From NCBI RefSeq assembly GCF_009870125.1, contig NC_046679.1, positions 16,554,001-16,618,000 on the forward strand: a stretch of 64,000 bases of DNA, read 5' to 3'. Below, piece after piece: positions 25,500 to 38,825 of the stretch. The notes under the pieces were generated by a model that was given only the letters and a program-made list of their open reading frames with translations, had not been told where the DNA came from and made no database searches. The position numbers and the translations under genes were made by a program. Within the stretch, counting starts at the first letter, position 1, and each line of letters starts with the position of its first letter. The DNA is from Drosophila pseudoobscura (lineage: Eukaryota > Arthropoda > Insecta > Diptera > Drosophilidae).

Positions 25500-28099
25500 T
25501 TAGGCCAATGTTGCCTGGAATAAAGAGAGACAGAGAGAGTCGGAATAAGTGGGTATGTTGGATTAGCTTCAACAGCTGCACATTTGTCGTCAAGTTGTTA
25601 ATGGTCTTTCTGCCATCCCGACGGCACGGGCTGGTAATGTAATTTGTCCGCCCCCAAGCGGAGGCCGGCCTCCGCTTCGCTTCCTTATTTTCCCACATTT
25701 CCTCCTTAGCCCCAGCACCGGCCCCGGCCACGGCCTCAGACACAGACCCAGACCCAAAAGTAATGCAATAAAATACAGCGTCAGTCCGCTCTGCTGCCAC
25801 TTGCTGCCTGTGCGGAATGTAGTTCAACTTACTTAGTCCCTGCCCCTGCCCCTGCTCCTGCCTCTCCCTCCGGCACCAGGCCTCTGGGACTGGGGTTGGA
25901 GCTGGGAGCTGGGACTGGGGTTGGGGCTGAGTTTGGGTTAAAGTTGGGTGGGTCAGTCCGTAGCCTATTTCCTGGCGCACTGCGTTGTGATTTGCATAAC
26001 AAAATGTTGCACAATCATTGCGAAAGAACGACCGAGAGACAGAGAGCGAGAACGAACGAGAAAGAGATGGAGATGGAAGCCAGGGAAGGATTTAACTAGG
26101 AGGCACATACGTTTTCAAGTGGCAAGAGCGCCTGGGCGGACTGGGGTACACAGCCTTGTACATTTGTCATTGTGTGTGCGTCTGTATCTGAGTCCGTGTT
26201 TGTTCTTGCAACTGCTGCGAGTGCTAGCTGCAAAATTTATGGCCACAACATTTGAGTGTGACACAATTTCAGTTAATTCGTTAAGTCACCGGAAGAAGAG
26301 TGTGAAAATATTTGATATTTGATATTATTTGTATATTTTAGAAGAATAATACTCGTATTATAGGCCCAAGAATTTAAATAAATAAATCTCATATCAAAAC
26401 CAAAATTAAACACAAAATATTCAATATTTAAAAACCGCAAAAGCTAATGTTTCCACAAACATTGTATTGCAGTTAATTTGTTGGCAACAATCTGTTCCGT
26501 CCCCGACTTGTCAACGCATCGTTATGTGTCGCAATAACAGAGGGAGATCTAACATCCCCCAAAAGCAATTTGAATTAATTCAAAGTGCACACTCGTACAC
26601 CCCAGAACTTTAGGCAGACTGCCAACACCCCACGCCAGCAACCCCCCCAACCCGCCAACCCAAACACCCCCACAAGAAACCAGAAACGACGTCGACGTTG
26701 CCCTCAGTGCCTCCGTGCCGCCGTGCCTCCGTGCCACCGTGCCGCAGTCCAAAATGTCAGATTCAAGCCGAGGCCGAGAGCGGGCGCTCAATAACGGTAA
26801 TGCGTGCTTAAATGTTTTTTATTGCCATCAGAAGGAAGAGGCACAAGCAACACACAAGCGACAAATTTCTCTCGCAACCTTTTTGTGGATAGAGAGAGCT
26901 GAGCTCATGTTGCTGGCAACATGTGGCCAAGGCCATGCCAAATCACTTAAAGCCAAATAAAAGGAAATAAATGGCAAAAGGCAAAGGCAAGAGCACTGCC
27001 AGTTCAAGTCTGTTGAGCTTTTCCAAAACGATGATGAGGTAGAGTGGAGTGGGGTGGGGTGGCGTGAGGGAGTGAGCCAAAGAGTCGGGTAGAAGCTGAT
27101 TTGGGGGACAAATTCAAGCAGCGGAAGCAGGGCAGGCAAGCGGAAGAAGTTATTTCAATTGCCTTGGCAGCACCGCACCGAACACAGAACACAAAACAGA
27201 ACAGACAGAGAGAGACAGAGTCATATGGCGAGTGAGATAGATGTAGTATGGAATGGAGGAAAGAAAGAGAGAGAGAGAGAGTGGGTGGTGTGTGGGCCGA
27301 AAAGAGTGTGCCCTCCATGTGCTGTGTGTGCTGTGTGTGGGGCACGGGCACGTACAGTAGCTTAGTTCTGTGTAAGTGTGTGTATTAGTTACCTGGCACG
27401 CTTTTGCCTCCGCCCTGGCCTTCTCTTCCTTCACTTGTGCGCCCCCGTGTCCGTGTGGCAGGACCCAAGTGTCGAGTGCCAGGACGAGGGCTAATGGCAT
27501 TTAAGTTCTGTTAGCCGGACCCGGACACCCACTCTCAGGCAGGGCCAGGAGCGGGCTTGGGGAATGTGTCATAGCAGAGATAATAGGATGGAATACAGAA
27601 GATGCTATGGCTTGTGCGGTTAACTCTTGATAAAGGCCAAAGCTTACAATCCCTTAATTTGTCAGCTTTTGAAACGTAATTTTTGTGATACCGCACTTGT
27701 TTTTGCTGTATACAAAGCGTATAATTGGACAGAAAAATATGCCAAGGACAACAACATTTTAAGACAGATCCTGGAGCCAACTCAAAAACCAGCCCAAGAA
27801 AGAATTGTGGAACCGCAAAATGTACTTATTTATATGGAATCATTCTGCTACTTTTTGTTTCGATCAAAAATAAAGTTGTAAATCACTGATCCCAACCCTT
27901 TGGCTGTTGGTCCGCTCCTGTTTCACTCTGAGGCACATATGAGCTTATATTTCGCTTATCAGGATAGTCTACATTTTGGGCATTTTGGCCACCCATCTTT
28001 GGCCTCAAGGATTTTGCCTGCTGTCCGTCTGGCTGCCACCATTTTGTCTATTTTATTTCATTTTCATTTTATTGCATTGACAACAACACAGCACCCCCC

Positions 28100-28106
<7 letters not shown>

Positions 28107-28130
<24 letters not shown>
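28107..28130. repeat. CA microsatellite
   Basis: Twelve perfect CA units. Similar CA/GT runs occur at 17272-17293, 28720-28739, 29718-29744, 51751-51772, 53156-53188 (interrupted), 57202-57221 and 57824-57846. Open frames overlapping them are artefacts of the repeat. Confidence 0.9.
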
Positions 28131-29717
28131 TTCCAAAGGGAAGCAGGATAGCGGGATAGCGGGATAGCAGGGTGACTGCTTGTCTGACGTTTTGCTGGAA
28201 TTTTAACAAGCCACTCGCCCGAATCATCATCATTATCATCATCATCATCGGGGTCTGCTTCATTTGGCCCACGGCTGCTTTCGTCAGTCAGTCCGGGCAT
28301 CCCATTCGTCCTGCTTCTGCTTCTGTTCCTGCTCCTCGTTCCCGTTCCCGTTCACGTTCACGTTCGTCCTCGTCTTTGCTTTTCAGCTTTTTGCCATCTC
28401 TTCGCCGCGTCGGGCTCTTGGCCGTGTGTTAGCTTTGACGTTAACTGTGGCTGATTTTGCCCGGCAAGTTGTGTCTCCTGTACACCTAACGATGGCACAG
28501 CTACAGCTCCTCCCCTTGACAGCAGCCTCTGCCTGTGCTTCAGCTTCTGCCCTGTCCGTTCTGCCCTGTCCGTTCTGCCTTGTCAGCATAATTTAATGTG
28601 CCTGCTGCCCCAGACTGTGCGTTACCCAAACTGTCCTCTTCATCTTACTCGTACTTCACGTCTGCATTCTCTTATTTTACTGTTATTTTCCCTGTGTACA
28701 CTCGGATGAGTTGAGTGTGGTGTGTGTGTGTGTGTGTGTATGAGTGCCTGTCAGCCTGGCAGTTAAAGTGTGTAATTCGTCATTCATATTTGCGTTTTGC
28801 GTTTTGTGTTTTGAGCTGGCACTAGACACGGAGATGGACCGGAAATGAACGAGGACACGGACCAACACAGCCTCGGAACCCAACCAGAAAAAGATTTGCA
28901 ATTTGCAACATATCTGAAAATGATTGGATTCTCTCCGGATCTTCTTCTGTTCTGCAGAATAGTTCAATATTCTTGGAATTCCAAGAACAGTTTCAGTATT
29001 CTTTAGTCTCTCTTCAAATCAATTTTTTAAATATTTATTGACATTCGAAAATCACGGCCTATTCTGATTTTACACACAAAGTATTCAAACAAACTCTGAT
29101 CTCCAAAAATCTTCTACATTTTACCCGAGTGCCAATTGTCAAAAAGACAGTTTGTAAAAATATATTCCCTCAATTGTAAATTTTCTTGCAAATGAAAAAA
29201 TTTTCTATGCTTTGCAGGTTTTGGGGATGCTGCGGTTCACTGATTTCCAGCAGCTCTTCACGACACTTTTCCACATCTAATTTCTATGAAAATAACCCCT
29301 TCTAATGTTTTTGCGTGATTTTCGTGGCCCCGTGAGTCACGATGTGGCCCATCTCGAATTGCCCCTGTCCTACCGTGGAGTCCGACCGCCCTGCTTCATT
29401 TTGTGAGTCATCATTTTGAGCCTTGTCAACTTTATAAAGTATGGGCTTATGCATGTGTTGTGCGGATACGTATGTATATGTACGCTTTGGGTGTGTGTAA
29501 ATGCTTGACGTGGAGCTTTTTCGGTGCGAGACTTCAAAGCTCCCGGCTAATCGTCCATAGAGCAGCAGCAGCAACAGCAAAAGCAGAAACAGCAGCAACA
29601 GCCGCAAGCCACTTGAAGAATTTTTGACCCAAGGGATCGTTTGAGGGGCGCGGGTCTGAAATATGCCGCTAATTGATTTTTATGAGGTGTTCTAATGAAT
29701 TGCCATACCAGAAATGT

Positions 29718-29744
<27 letters not shown>
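29718..29744. repeat. AC microsatellite
   Basis: About 13 perfect AC units, with a second AC-rich run near 29860-29884. Confidence 0.9.
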
Positions 29745-29749
<5 letters not shown>

Positions 29750-32457
29750 ATGAGATATTCCCTGGCTGCAGGGCTGTACTGTGGCTATGGCGCATATTTT
29801 GCCGGGAAACTCGCTGAATATTTCATCAGAGTTATGTGCTCGCTAATTAAATTGCCGTGACACACACAGACACACACACACACATTTTCCCCCAGGAGCA
29901 GAGCCTCTACGTGGCAATATCGACAGCCTGGAATCAGCTGGGAGTACGTACAGAAATTTTAAATGAATTTGCATTAAGCCAAAAGCCGCATAGACTTCAT
30001 CGCAAACTTCTACCGGAATTTGTTAGTTTAATATGGATGTACTTGTACTTACACTTTTTGTAAAAATTATTGCTAGAATTATATTCACAGAAATCGAACA
30101 AAACACTAGAATTAATATTTTCACTGAAACACAGAGCAAAACGAAAATTAAAGGCAACTTTTCCTTTTTTTTTCACCAGTTCAAATTGGGGCAAACTGCT
30201 CTGACCGAGAGCCAAATAACAATTGAACACAATTGAATTTTAATTTAAAATTCGAGTGTAGAACAAAAATCTGACAGCTCCAACCAGAAAGCAAAACAAA
30301 AAAACGCAAGGATAACACGATTGAGGGAATTGGAGAATTCCTTTAAATGTTTCGGTTTCCTTAAATGTCATCGAGTCTACTCGATTATCATTATTGTTGT
30401 TTTGCCTGTCGAGGAGTTCTTTTTGCCAACTTCCCGGATATCTTATATTTTTTAACCCCATTTCCAACTGCTGCTGCTCCACGAAACTGGTAAACAAAAG
30501 TCCGTCGGTCGGTCGGGTTAGATGGCAGAGCAGCGAGAACCTGGGCTGCATAAATAAATAAATCATAAATTGTTGAAAACGATTGTCGAGTGTGTCGAGT
30601 ATGCTGGGATGGTTGGCTGTGCGTTTGTGTGAAAATTGGAAATTGTGAAGGAAAAGCATTCGTTCGATTCAAGGAATTGAAACGAAACTTGCAATTTAGC
30701 CAATGTTTTATTTAACGATTGAGGGTTGTGTTGATGGCTTAAGTGCTTCCCATTCGATGGTCTCGCAGCTGGGACATGGCCATATATGTAGTTTCTCAGA
30801 CCCACACAGTACCAGTACGAGTATAAGGGATAGGATAGGGATAGGCTCCGCTTCTGGCGCTTCTGTGGATGGGAGTTTGATTCGAGGCACTTAAATGGCA
30901 TTTTGCAATTTAGCAAATGTTTTAGTTCACATGTTTCGATTGACTTGATTGTTGTTGTGGCCCGTTTACAAGATTATTGATTCGCCTATTAAGAATATTG
31001 CATAGAATGTGGTATGGCTTCTGGCAATGCTTCTGGTGAATACTGAGGCATGTCGCAGCTTCAGAGCCCCCAAAATCCTTGGAGCTAACAAACATTGCAA
31101 AGCTATTTCCAGCAAAAAATTTAAGCTCTTCAATCCACAACACAACACAGAATTCCCCCCAGAGATTTCTTAAACTTTGGCACTGCTTTCACTGCTTTTG
31201 CTGCCGCTGCTGCTGCTGATGTTATATTTATTTATTTTTATTGACAGCATTATATTTTATTTATTATATTGAATTCATGTCATTGTGCTGCCATGGCCAG
31301 GCCAAGTCGATATCTTTGTGTGCGTGTATGGGTAGAGCGGTAAAGGAGCCGAAGCCGAAGCTGAAGCTGAAGCCAATGCCAGTGGCACGTTCTGTGCGAT
31401 GTGAGCTGTGTTTGTGCCATTATTGTCAAGTCAGCATATAAAGCAGTCATCGAGTCGAAGGGTGGGTTGTCCAACTCCCATATAAGCCATTCGTAGTTTG
31501 AGCGGAAATCGTTATATAAATCAAAGACAGATTATAAATGCTGCGCCATTTTCAAGCTATTTTTGCTCGCTGGTTGAAGGGTGGTTCTTCCTTCCTTTTC
31601 CAATTGGGGGTTTTATTTTCTTGCTTTGTTTTATCGCAGCCGAAAAGGTTACGTTACGCAGTGGACCAGGTCCTAATGGGGACTGACAGCCAAAGGTTGG
31701 ACAACTGTTGAGCTGAAGACTTATCTCATTAGCAGGGGGCGGGGGGAATGCGAATGGGCGTGACAGGGGCACAGGGACATGTCCGAATGTATTTGGAAAT
31801 GAGCGAAAATGTCAGCTAATTATGTTTGCAGTTACATCTCGCTGCTGCTGCCGGCGACGGCGTCGCCGCCACTGTCGCTGAGCCGGAAATACCGTCAGGC
31901 TCATTTCCGTTCGAAATGTTTCCTGTCATAATTTTCTTCAATTTTCCTTCATATTCCAGGCGGGCGCACATCGATTCTGGCTCTGGTAAGTGCTCTGCTC
32001 CGGGAATAAGCCAAAACTTTGGGGCAATTTGCTTTTAAAGCTTTTTTTATTGCCTTGAGGGGTCCTTGAGGGGGAGATGCCAAGCCAAGGCTGTTGGTGA
32101 GGGAGGGACTCTGCTTGTCATGGCTTATTTCACTTGAACTTTCGGGTCTCGGGCTCTGAGTTTTTGGCCGAAAGTTGGCGTGCTTAAGCTTTATTTTTTA
32201 ATTTGCCTTTGACGCTCGGCATTCCTATTCGCTAAACGTTTTCGTTTCGTTTCGTTTCTTTTTTTGGCCTGGCCATTAGCCAGCTAGCCAGCCAGCCGCT
32301 CCTTTGTCCGCATAGAGAAGGCCGAGCGAGCAATTAACTAACTGCCTATGATTGATGATCTTTTAAATGAGTGCGCGACAATGGTCCCCTACCCATACCC
32401 GATGCTTTTCCAGCCACTTATTATAATTTCCTTTGATTCCCGCTCTCATGCTCATAC

Positions 32458-32500
32458 GTACGTAAGCGTTTCAACGTTTCTTTGCTGTAAGCTTACGTAC
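32458..32500. repeat. 10-bp inverted repeat (hairpin)
   Basis: GTACGTAAGC at 32458-32467 is matched by GCTTACGTAC at 32491-32500 with a 23-nt loop. It is too short in the stem for a standard pre-miRNA. It could be a dimeric protein site or chance. Confidence 0.6.
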
Positions 32501-33228
32501 AACTGGGTCAAAGGTCGTTGAACCCAACTAATTGACGTTTAATTGGGCCACATGTCGGAGCACCAGCAGCAGTAGCAGTCCCTACAGATTGGATTCGTTT
32601 GGATTGTGGATCGCTGGCCTGGCGCTGGCTCTTAATTGTCAAATGAATGGAAATACGAAATGGAATGGAAATGCTTTAAATTAATGCATTATTGCCCAGA
32701 TGCCATCGATTATTTAGTGCAGACCATCCATCAGTCAGTCAATCAATCCATCAACTGACTCGTAAAAAATGCAAAAAAAAGTATCAAACAAACAACTTAA
32801 TAAAATTTGGAGTATTGTCAAACTCTGCAATGCACTTTCCCCAACCCTGATTCTTTGCTGGAATGCAGCCCTGACATATGTGATTATTAGAAAAACATTT
32901 GTTAGATATTTATTGGAATTTTTTCAACATTTTTATGTAGGATTTTCATGTGTGTTTCTATTTTTCTCTTACTAAATGCTGTTTTAGCTAACGTTTAGGG
33001 ATGTTTAATTTGAAGACATCCAGGGGACGGATGTTTGCCTTTCCAGGGCCCCAATCGCACTCGAAATATGATAACTCTTATTCGCTGCGACGAGGGTGGA
33101 CTGAAATATGAGTCAATTATACTTCCGTGCGCATAAATTAATGATTAATTGCAAAATAAATTGACTTGCGTCACTTAATTACGTTGCGCGTGTCCGATAG
33201 CGGCCAGAGGAGAGATGGACGATACGCT

Positions 33229-33327
33229 GCCAGCCAGCCAGCCAGCCAGCCAGCAAGCAGCGGCAGCAGGCAGTTGTCACGCCCCTTGCCAGTCAGCCAG
33301 CCAGCCAGCCGGCCAGCCAGTCAGCCG
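33229..33327. repeat. CAGC tetranucleotide arrays
   Basis: Two CAGC/GCCA tetramer arrays (about 33231-33254 and 33286-33326) flank a short unique segment. The serine/proline-like open frames over it come from the repeat. Confidence 0.85.
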
Positions 33328-35567
33328 CCTGTCAACGCAGGCACACATAACGGCAACTTCTGCTGTTGACATTCACAGTCAAACATGCTTAATTAATGCC
33401 AGAGCAACGGCAACGCTACCATCGCTCAGTCCCAGCCTCCACATCTCCACATCTTCACATCTCCACTCCCATCCATCTCCATCTCCAACTCTCCGACCGT
33501 AATGAGAGCCAAACAGTATGACAACATTAATGCGAACATTAACAAAAACAGAAACTGCTGGCGCTGCCACACTGCCACTGCCACCGCCACCGCCGCCGCC
33601 GCCGCCTGCCTCCTGGCACCCACTTCTGAATCCGTACTGCTGCTGCTGGCTGCCAAAAATAAACACTTGCAGGCATCGGCATCGCCATCGCCATAGCCAT
33701 CGGCTTCATAATAATGATACATAGCATAGTTGGGGCTCAAGTGAGTGGCAGGGCGCACTCCATGTCTGTCTGGGCTGCTCCTTGATGAGCAGCTACCCCG
33801 ATTGGTCCCTTCTCAGCACAGGCCTAGACCCACTTAGACCCTCAGAGCTAGAGTCGGTTGTCTCCAGCATTGTCTGGCAAGATTCTCATAATTAGACGGG
33901 CTGAAGGACAGTGGGTGCTTTCGGTATAAAACCAGGAAAATACTGCAATAAATTTGCACCGCTAAACAATCTTCTTTCGATCAATACGAAAGAGTTGCAG
34001 GTTTCTTTGGAACAAAGTATTATCTAATTACATATCGTGATTCACCAAAATTCCCTTTAAGCATTTAGCATCCAATTGACCTACGATTAATTGAGCTATT
34101 CCCATTGTCCTTGGCTGCTGGCTCGCTAGCTACTCATCTGTAAGAAATCAATAAAAACCTGGCCAAAATGGCATTCGCACCATTCCAGTTTATCCGATTT
34201 CCCCCCTTTCGCACTGCGTTCCAGCTCCGGGCTCGTTTGGCATTCACAGAGGATGTGGATAAGGATGAAGATGGGAATGGGAATGGGGAGGGAGGAGCAA
34301 TTAACGCTGAATTGATACGCACAGCTCGGGAAAGGAAAGGCAAGCCAAGCCATTGAACCTTATTTCACTCATCGAGTCTGGGGCGGCGGGGAGAGTGGGC
34401 GATCGTAAGCGTTGGCATTAAGACGTAATTAAAACAACGCCAAATGGGAGCAGAGTCCGCGGCCCAGAACCCTTTTAAGGAAAAGGAGAGAAGAGAAGAG
34501 TAGGGAAAGGGAAAGGAGTCAAAAGATTATTTGTATTTAATTTCAAGTACTCCTCTGCCAGGAAGCCACTGCTCCACTCCACTCCACTCCCCACTCCCTC
34601 CTTCCTCTTGGGGCAGGGACAATTTCTCCGCTTTCCCTTTATATAAAACTCAATTATAATTAAGCATTTAAGTGGAAATAAGCATAGCTGGAGCAAAAGA
34701 AGCGAACTCCACCCGCTCCGTAGTGGAGTATCGACTTGGGGCAGCGACAAGGACAACAAGGATGCTCGACTCGAGGCCATTTTTTATTAGTGGTAGCCGG
34801 CATCCTAATTGCGCAAGGACTTACTCAAAGTTTTGGGCAATGAAAAGAAGCTGGTGGAGGTTGAACAGGCGACCAGAACACGAGTGCACGAGAAGGCATA
34901 AGGCAGTCAGTATTTAATTATCGCTCGTTCATTGCTGGGGATGCAGGATACTGTTACACAAGGCACAAGAGTCCCGTTGCCATGCCATTGGATTAATTGT
35001 TACGTCAACTCATTTCATTTACATCCACCATCCGCCATCCGCCAAGCCATCCGCCAATTCCACTTGCATAACGTAGTGTGTCCAGGGGAATCCCGCCCTC
35101 TCCCTCCACCCTGCAGATCAAACGCGAGGAGTATCTCAATTAGTGAGCGCCTGTCACATCCTTGAAGGACGGCAAACACAGCCGGCGCGAGATATAACCG
35201 AAATATGTATTACGGCCCCTGGGTCAGCCAAATAGGTCAACGATTTGTATAGCCGGAGATTTTATTTAGTTTTCCCCATTTTCAACTGGCATTTCCCGGG
35301 CCAGCCAAGTGGATAAATATGTATCGTACGACAGCTGACAACACGCTGCCCAAAAAAGAAGGTAAAATGGAATGGAAAATGCTAAATGCACAATGGAAAA
35401 TGCAAAATGGACTGGACTGAAGTGAAGCCTAATGAAATGCCCACGAGATGAAAATAAGTTCTATGATGTGAAATTTAAATGAACTTTTAAACGTAATGAA
35501 AGTAATTTTCAAATTGCAACCGAGCAACAAAATTTAGCGCAAAAAGAAAAAATATCGAAAGCCATAG

Positions 35568-36445
35568 AAGGGTATCAGAGGGTATTCGTATTTTTTACAC
35601 CATTTGTGATAAAAGAAAAATATATTTATGTGTATATAATTTGACGCAAATATGATTTGTAAATTTTTAAAAATTGAATTAAAACTCCTGGCGTATGCGA
35701 CAGAAATTTATTGGCTTAATAAAGTTTCGAAAAAAATATATCGTGAACTATTATTGATCAAATTTTCTGGAATTTTTGTCGATAGTTCAATATTATAGAG
35801 AGACTTTGAGGAAAATTTTTATCAGGAATTATTCGTTCTTATGGCAGAAAATAGTAAGGTGAAGTTTTGTTTATTTAAATATTTTTTCAGATCAAAGTTA
35901 ATGAAATTGCTTAATTGCTTAAATAAGCTGAGTTTCAATAATTTTAAAAAATAATATCGGTACAAAAGTATATGGAAATGTGTTTTATTGACTTTATTGG
36001 CACGAAATGCCCATATATTTAAAATATATTTATATTTCGGATTTTAAAAAATATCGGATCACTATCGTGTTCTAAGTTAGAAGGTGCGATACTTTTCGAT
36101 AAGCACCTTTCAATTTTAATTTTGTAAATTAAAAAATGTTCGAATTTAAATAAGAGTTTTACAACAATCTTTTTTAAAAAGTCTGGCAATAAAAGATTAT
36201 CCTGTTCCGGGATACCTCTTCAAAAAGCTATCTGTTTTACACACCTAGTACACTTTTTCGACATTGATTTTTTGTAACCCATCACCCTTATTTGTGATCC
36301 CTGGTTCCAACCATTCTATATCAGCCGCTTATGCTTTAATATTAATCAGAAAAATCTGAAAAAAACTATAATGAGTTTTTGCTATATCTAGGAACGATAG
36401 GTATCTGAAGATTCGGCAGCCATCCCTAGTTAGCTTGTTTTTTTT
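35568..36445. mobile_element. AT-rich degenerate transposon relic (tentative)
   Basis: A sharply AT-rich block, unlike its GC-richer flanks, starts near GGGTATCAGAGGGTATTC and ends with GGTATCTGAAGATTCGG followed by an AGCTTG-TTTT run, which resembles the INE-1 right end (GGGTATCTGATAGTCGGG, later CTTGTTTT). The inside holds no long open frame. A 7-bp hairpin AAGGTGC/GCACCTT lies at 36081-36109. Confidence 0.35.
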
Positions 36446-37473
36446 GCTTGTTCTTGTTTTTCTTTCGAGCTCTTTTTGGTCAAAGTCCAATGAAATTAAA
36501 TTGCGGCAGAAGCGGAGGCGGGTCGGGCAGGGACGGTCGGTCGGTCTCTTGCAACTTTTTTGCGTCCTTCAGACAGACCAAACCCCCCACAACCGGCCCC
36601 AATCCCCATACCAATCCCAAACCGAAGCCGAAGCCAAAGGAAACGGGGTTTCGGCTCGAAATGATTTCAAAATGGCATTGAATGTAGCATTTAATTTGTA
36701 CGCCACAGTCGTCCTGGCTGCGGGTTCTCGGTCCTGCTCCTGGTCCTTGGCCTCTTGCCTTGCTATTTATAACTGTTTATTTGCCGTGTGCGCCAGGAGC
36801 TGGCTGCAGCTGCTCTGGCTCTTTGCTCTGAAAAAGGATTAATTAAACTGACAACTGACGTCTGTGGGTCGTTGTGGGTGGCGGAGGGTGGCTGCGGGTG
36901 GCTGTGTATGGGGGTACTCTCACATTCTCTCTATCTTACTTTCTGCCCCGTCTTTGAAGCCGGAGTTCGGCATAATTAGTTAAATGTGCTTTGCCATAAC
37001 AATGAGGAGAGTCCTTGACTCGACTCCCTCTTCACAGTTCTTTTAGGACAGGATACCTAGAATACATGGCAGGAGAGGACCTCTCTAATTGCTGAAATAT
37101 GTATTAATAATTGGCCCGGGCAGAAAATGTTAAATAAAATTAATTAACTGCACAGCAACAACAACAAATCAGCCAAGTACGGTCGACAGGCAGCTGCTTA
37201 CATTTTATTTACAGTTAGCCATTTTATGTGGGCAAACACACACACGCAAACGGACACACACACGCAAACGCACACTCCCACTGCTAGTCCTGCTACGTAG
37301 TCTAGTCATCCGACCGAAGGATACCCCGCTAATTGTATTTCTTATTAAATATTTATAGATGGTAATTATTATGGGAGAACTACGAGTGTATACAAAAGAG
37401 CAGGAGGAGGAACAGACACAGAGGATATCCATTGAGATTGCTATAAATATTACTAGATCATGGATCGTCCGAG

Positions 37474-37640
37474 GGCCGTTCAATAAGTCCGTGACTTTAT
37501 GAACGAAACACAGGTTTTTGGATAGGAAAATCATGTTATTTTTCAGCATAGTCGCTCTAAGCGACTTTCGCTCTAAGAACTTTCTCCAAGTTTTTGAAAA
37601 GTCAAATCTGTGTCAAACCTTCCAAAAAAAGAGGATTTGT
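37474..37640 (-). mobile_element. Mariner transposon fragment (transposase 3' end plus terminus)
   Basis: Read on the minus strand, the sequence ends a decayed transposase frame with SDYAEK and a stop (stop codon at 37538-37536), matching the typical mariner C-terminus (GDYVEK or similar). About 60 nt further comes a terminus-like segment, AAAGTCACGGACTTATTGAA followed by CGGCCC, characteristic of mariner inverted-repeat ends. An internal stop and frameshifts show that the copy is dead. Only the last portion is present; the other end and most of the transposase are missing. The limit toward higher coordinates is uncertain. Confidence 0.7.
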
Positions 37641-38825
37641 TAAGGTCCGTTTTTGCGGTGGTGGTTAAGAAGTATGTATGAGGAAGTATACAATACAAGC
37701 TCTTCCTATGGAAGGTATTCCACACCCATATAATATACCCTTCTGCTCTAAGGATACCCTGTAACAAAGCTTCTGCCGCTTATTTGCCAGCAATTAAGTG
37801 CGCCGAAAGAGATGCAGATACGATACTCATTTCAAATGGCGCCATCGGAGTATCTGTGGCTCTGTGTGTGTGTGGTTATCACTGTCTCAGTGTGTGTGTG
37901 TGTATGCCTCTTAATTAGAAACTTGTACATTTTGCCTAATTTGACAAATTGTTTTAATGCAGTGTGCAAACTTTTCGGCTACATTGCGACACAAATTAGT
38001 TTTTGGGCGGCGGCGAACATAAATTGGGTCGAGTCGGGCCCAAACGGACAACTTGCAGAAGGAATAAAACCAATCAAAGGCGGTTTCAGCCAGCAGTTTG
38101 ATGAGCCACCGCAAAGCTATGCAACATACTCGTATATGCACTATCCATGCATCCCAGGGATTATTATGAAGCCATTATTCTTCTCCTGCCACCGCCTGTG
38201 CCTGCTCAACACTTAATTGTTTCTGCTGTTGACGTTGGCCTGGCGTGGCAGCTCTGTGGCAACTTCCTGTGGGGCAAGTTGGTATATTTTTGGCAGCTAA
38301 TTAGCGCCCGTGGCAGCCACAGTCTCCAGTGTTTGCAGGACAGCCCTAAGAGTGGGTGGTAAACACCAAAGCAGCGGTCTTCAAATCACCTGACACAAAT
38401 GCGCTTTGCAGTTCCCATAATCCCCTTGGAAGCGAAATGATATAGTAGCGAAATTCTCATACAATTGCTGCAGTTTTCGAAAAGTACCTGCTTCATAGAC
38501 GCACATAATGGTATTTATAAGGAATTTAACCCAATTTTTGTTGCCTTTTGCCTAATGATGCCCCAGGCCCCCATTTTAGGACGCGTGCATTCATCATCAA
38601 ACGGCCGGATTTTCTGCGCCGTGCCGTGGCAAAATAAACAAGTGTTTTGTGTGCATTTTTCGAATGCATTGCGTTTGCCGAAATTTACTTTATGGGATTT
38701 TGTTTACACTCAGAATCGGTACTCAGAATCGAACAGATTGGCCAAAATGATTACATGGTATAAGTAAATAATAAATAATTAAAATACAAATTGAAACAGA
38801 ACAAAAAAAGTATTTCAATCTCAAT

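Larger units (their letters stand above)
25515..38825. other. Intergenic region between NK7.1 leader and Heatr2 (13.3 kb)
   Basis: I find no convincing protein-coding exon. The NK7.1 upstream non-coding exon should lie here or further right; possible minus-strand donors are CTAA/GTAAGT near 25830 and CCAG/GTAACT near 27393, neither proven. The region has CA/GT microsatellites (28107, 28720, 29718), CAGC arrays (33231), an AT-rich relic (35.57-36.44 kb) and a mariner fragment (37.47 kb). Confidence 0.6.

Noticed and set aside
35840..35900. ATGGCAGAAAATAGTAAGG as a possible gene start with a short intron
   Set aside because: The sequence after the AG at 35890 has immediate stops and the block is AT-rich relic DNA.
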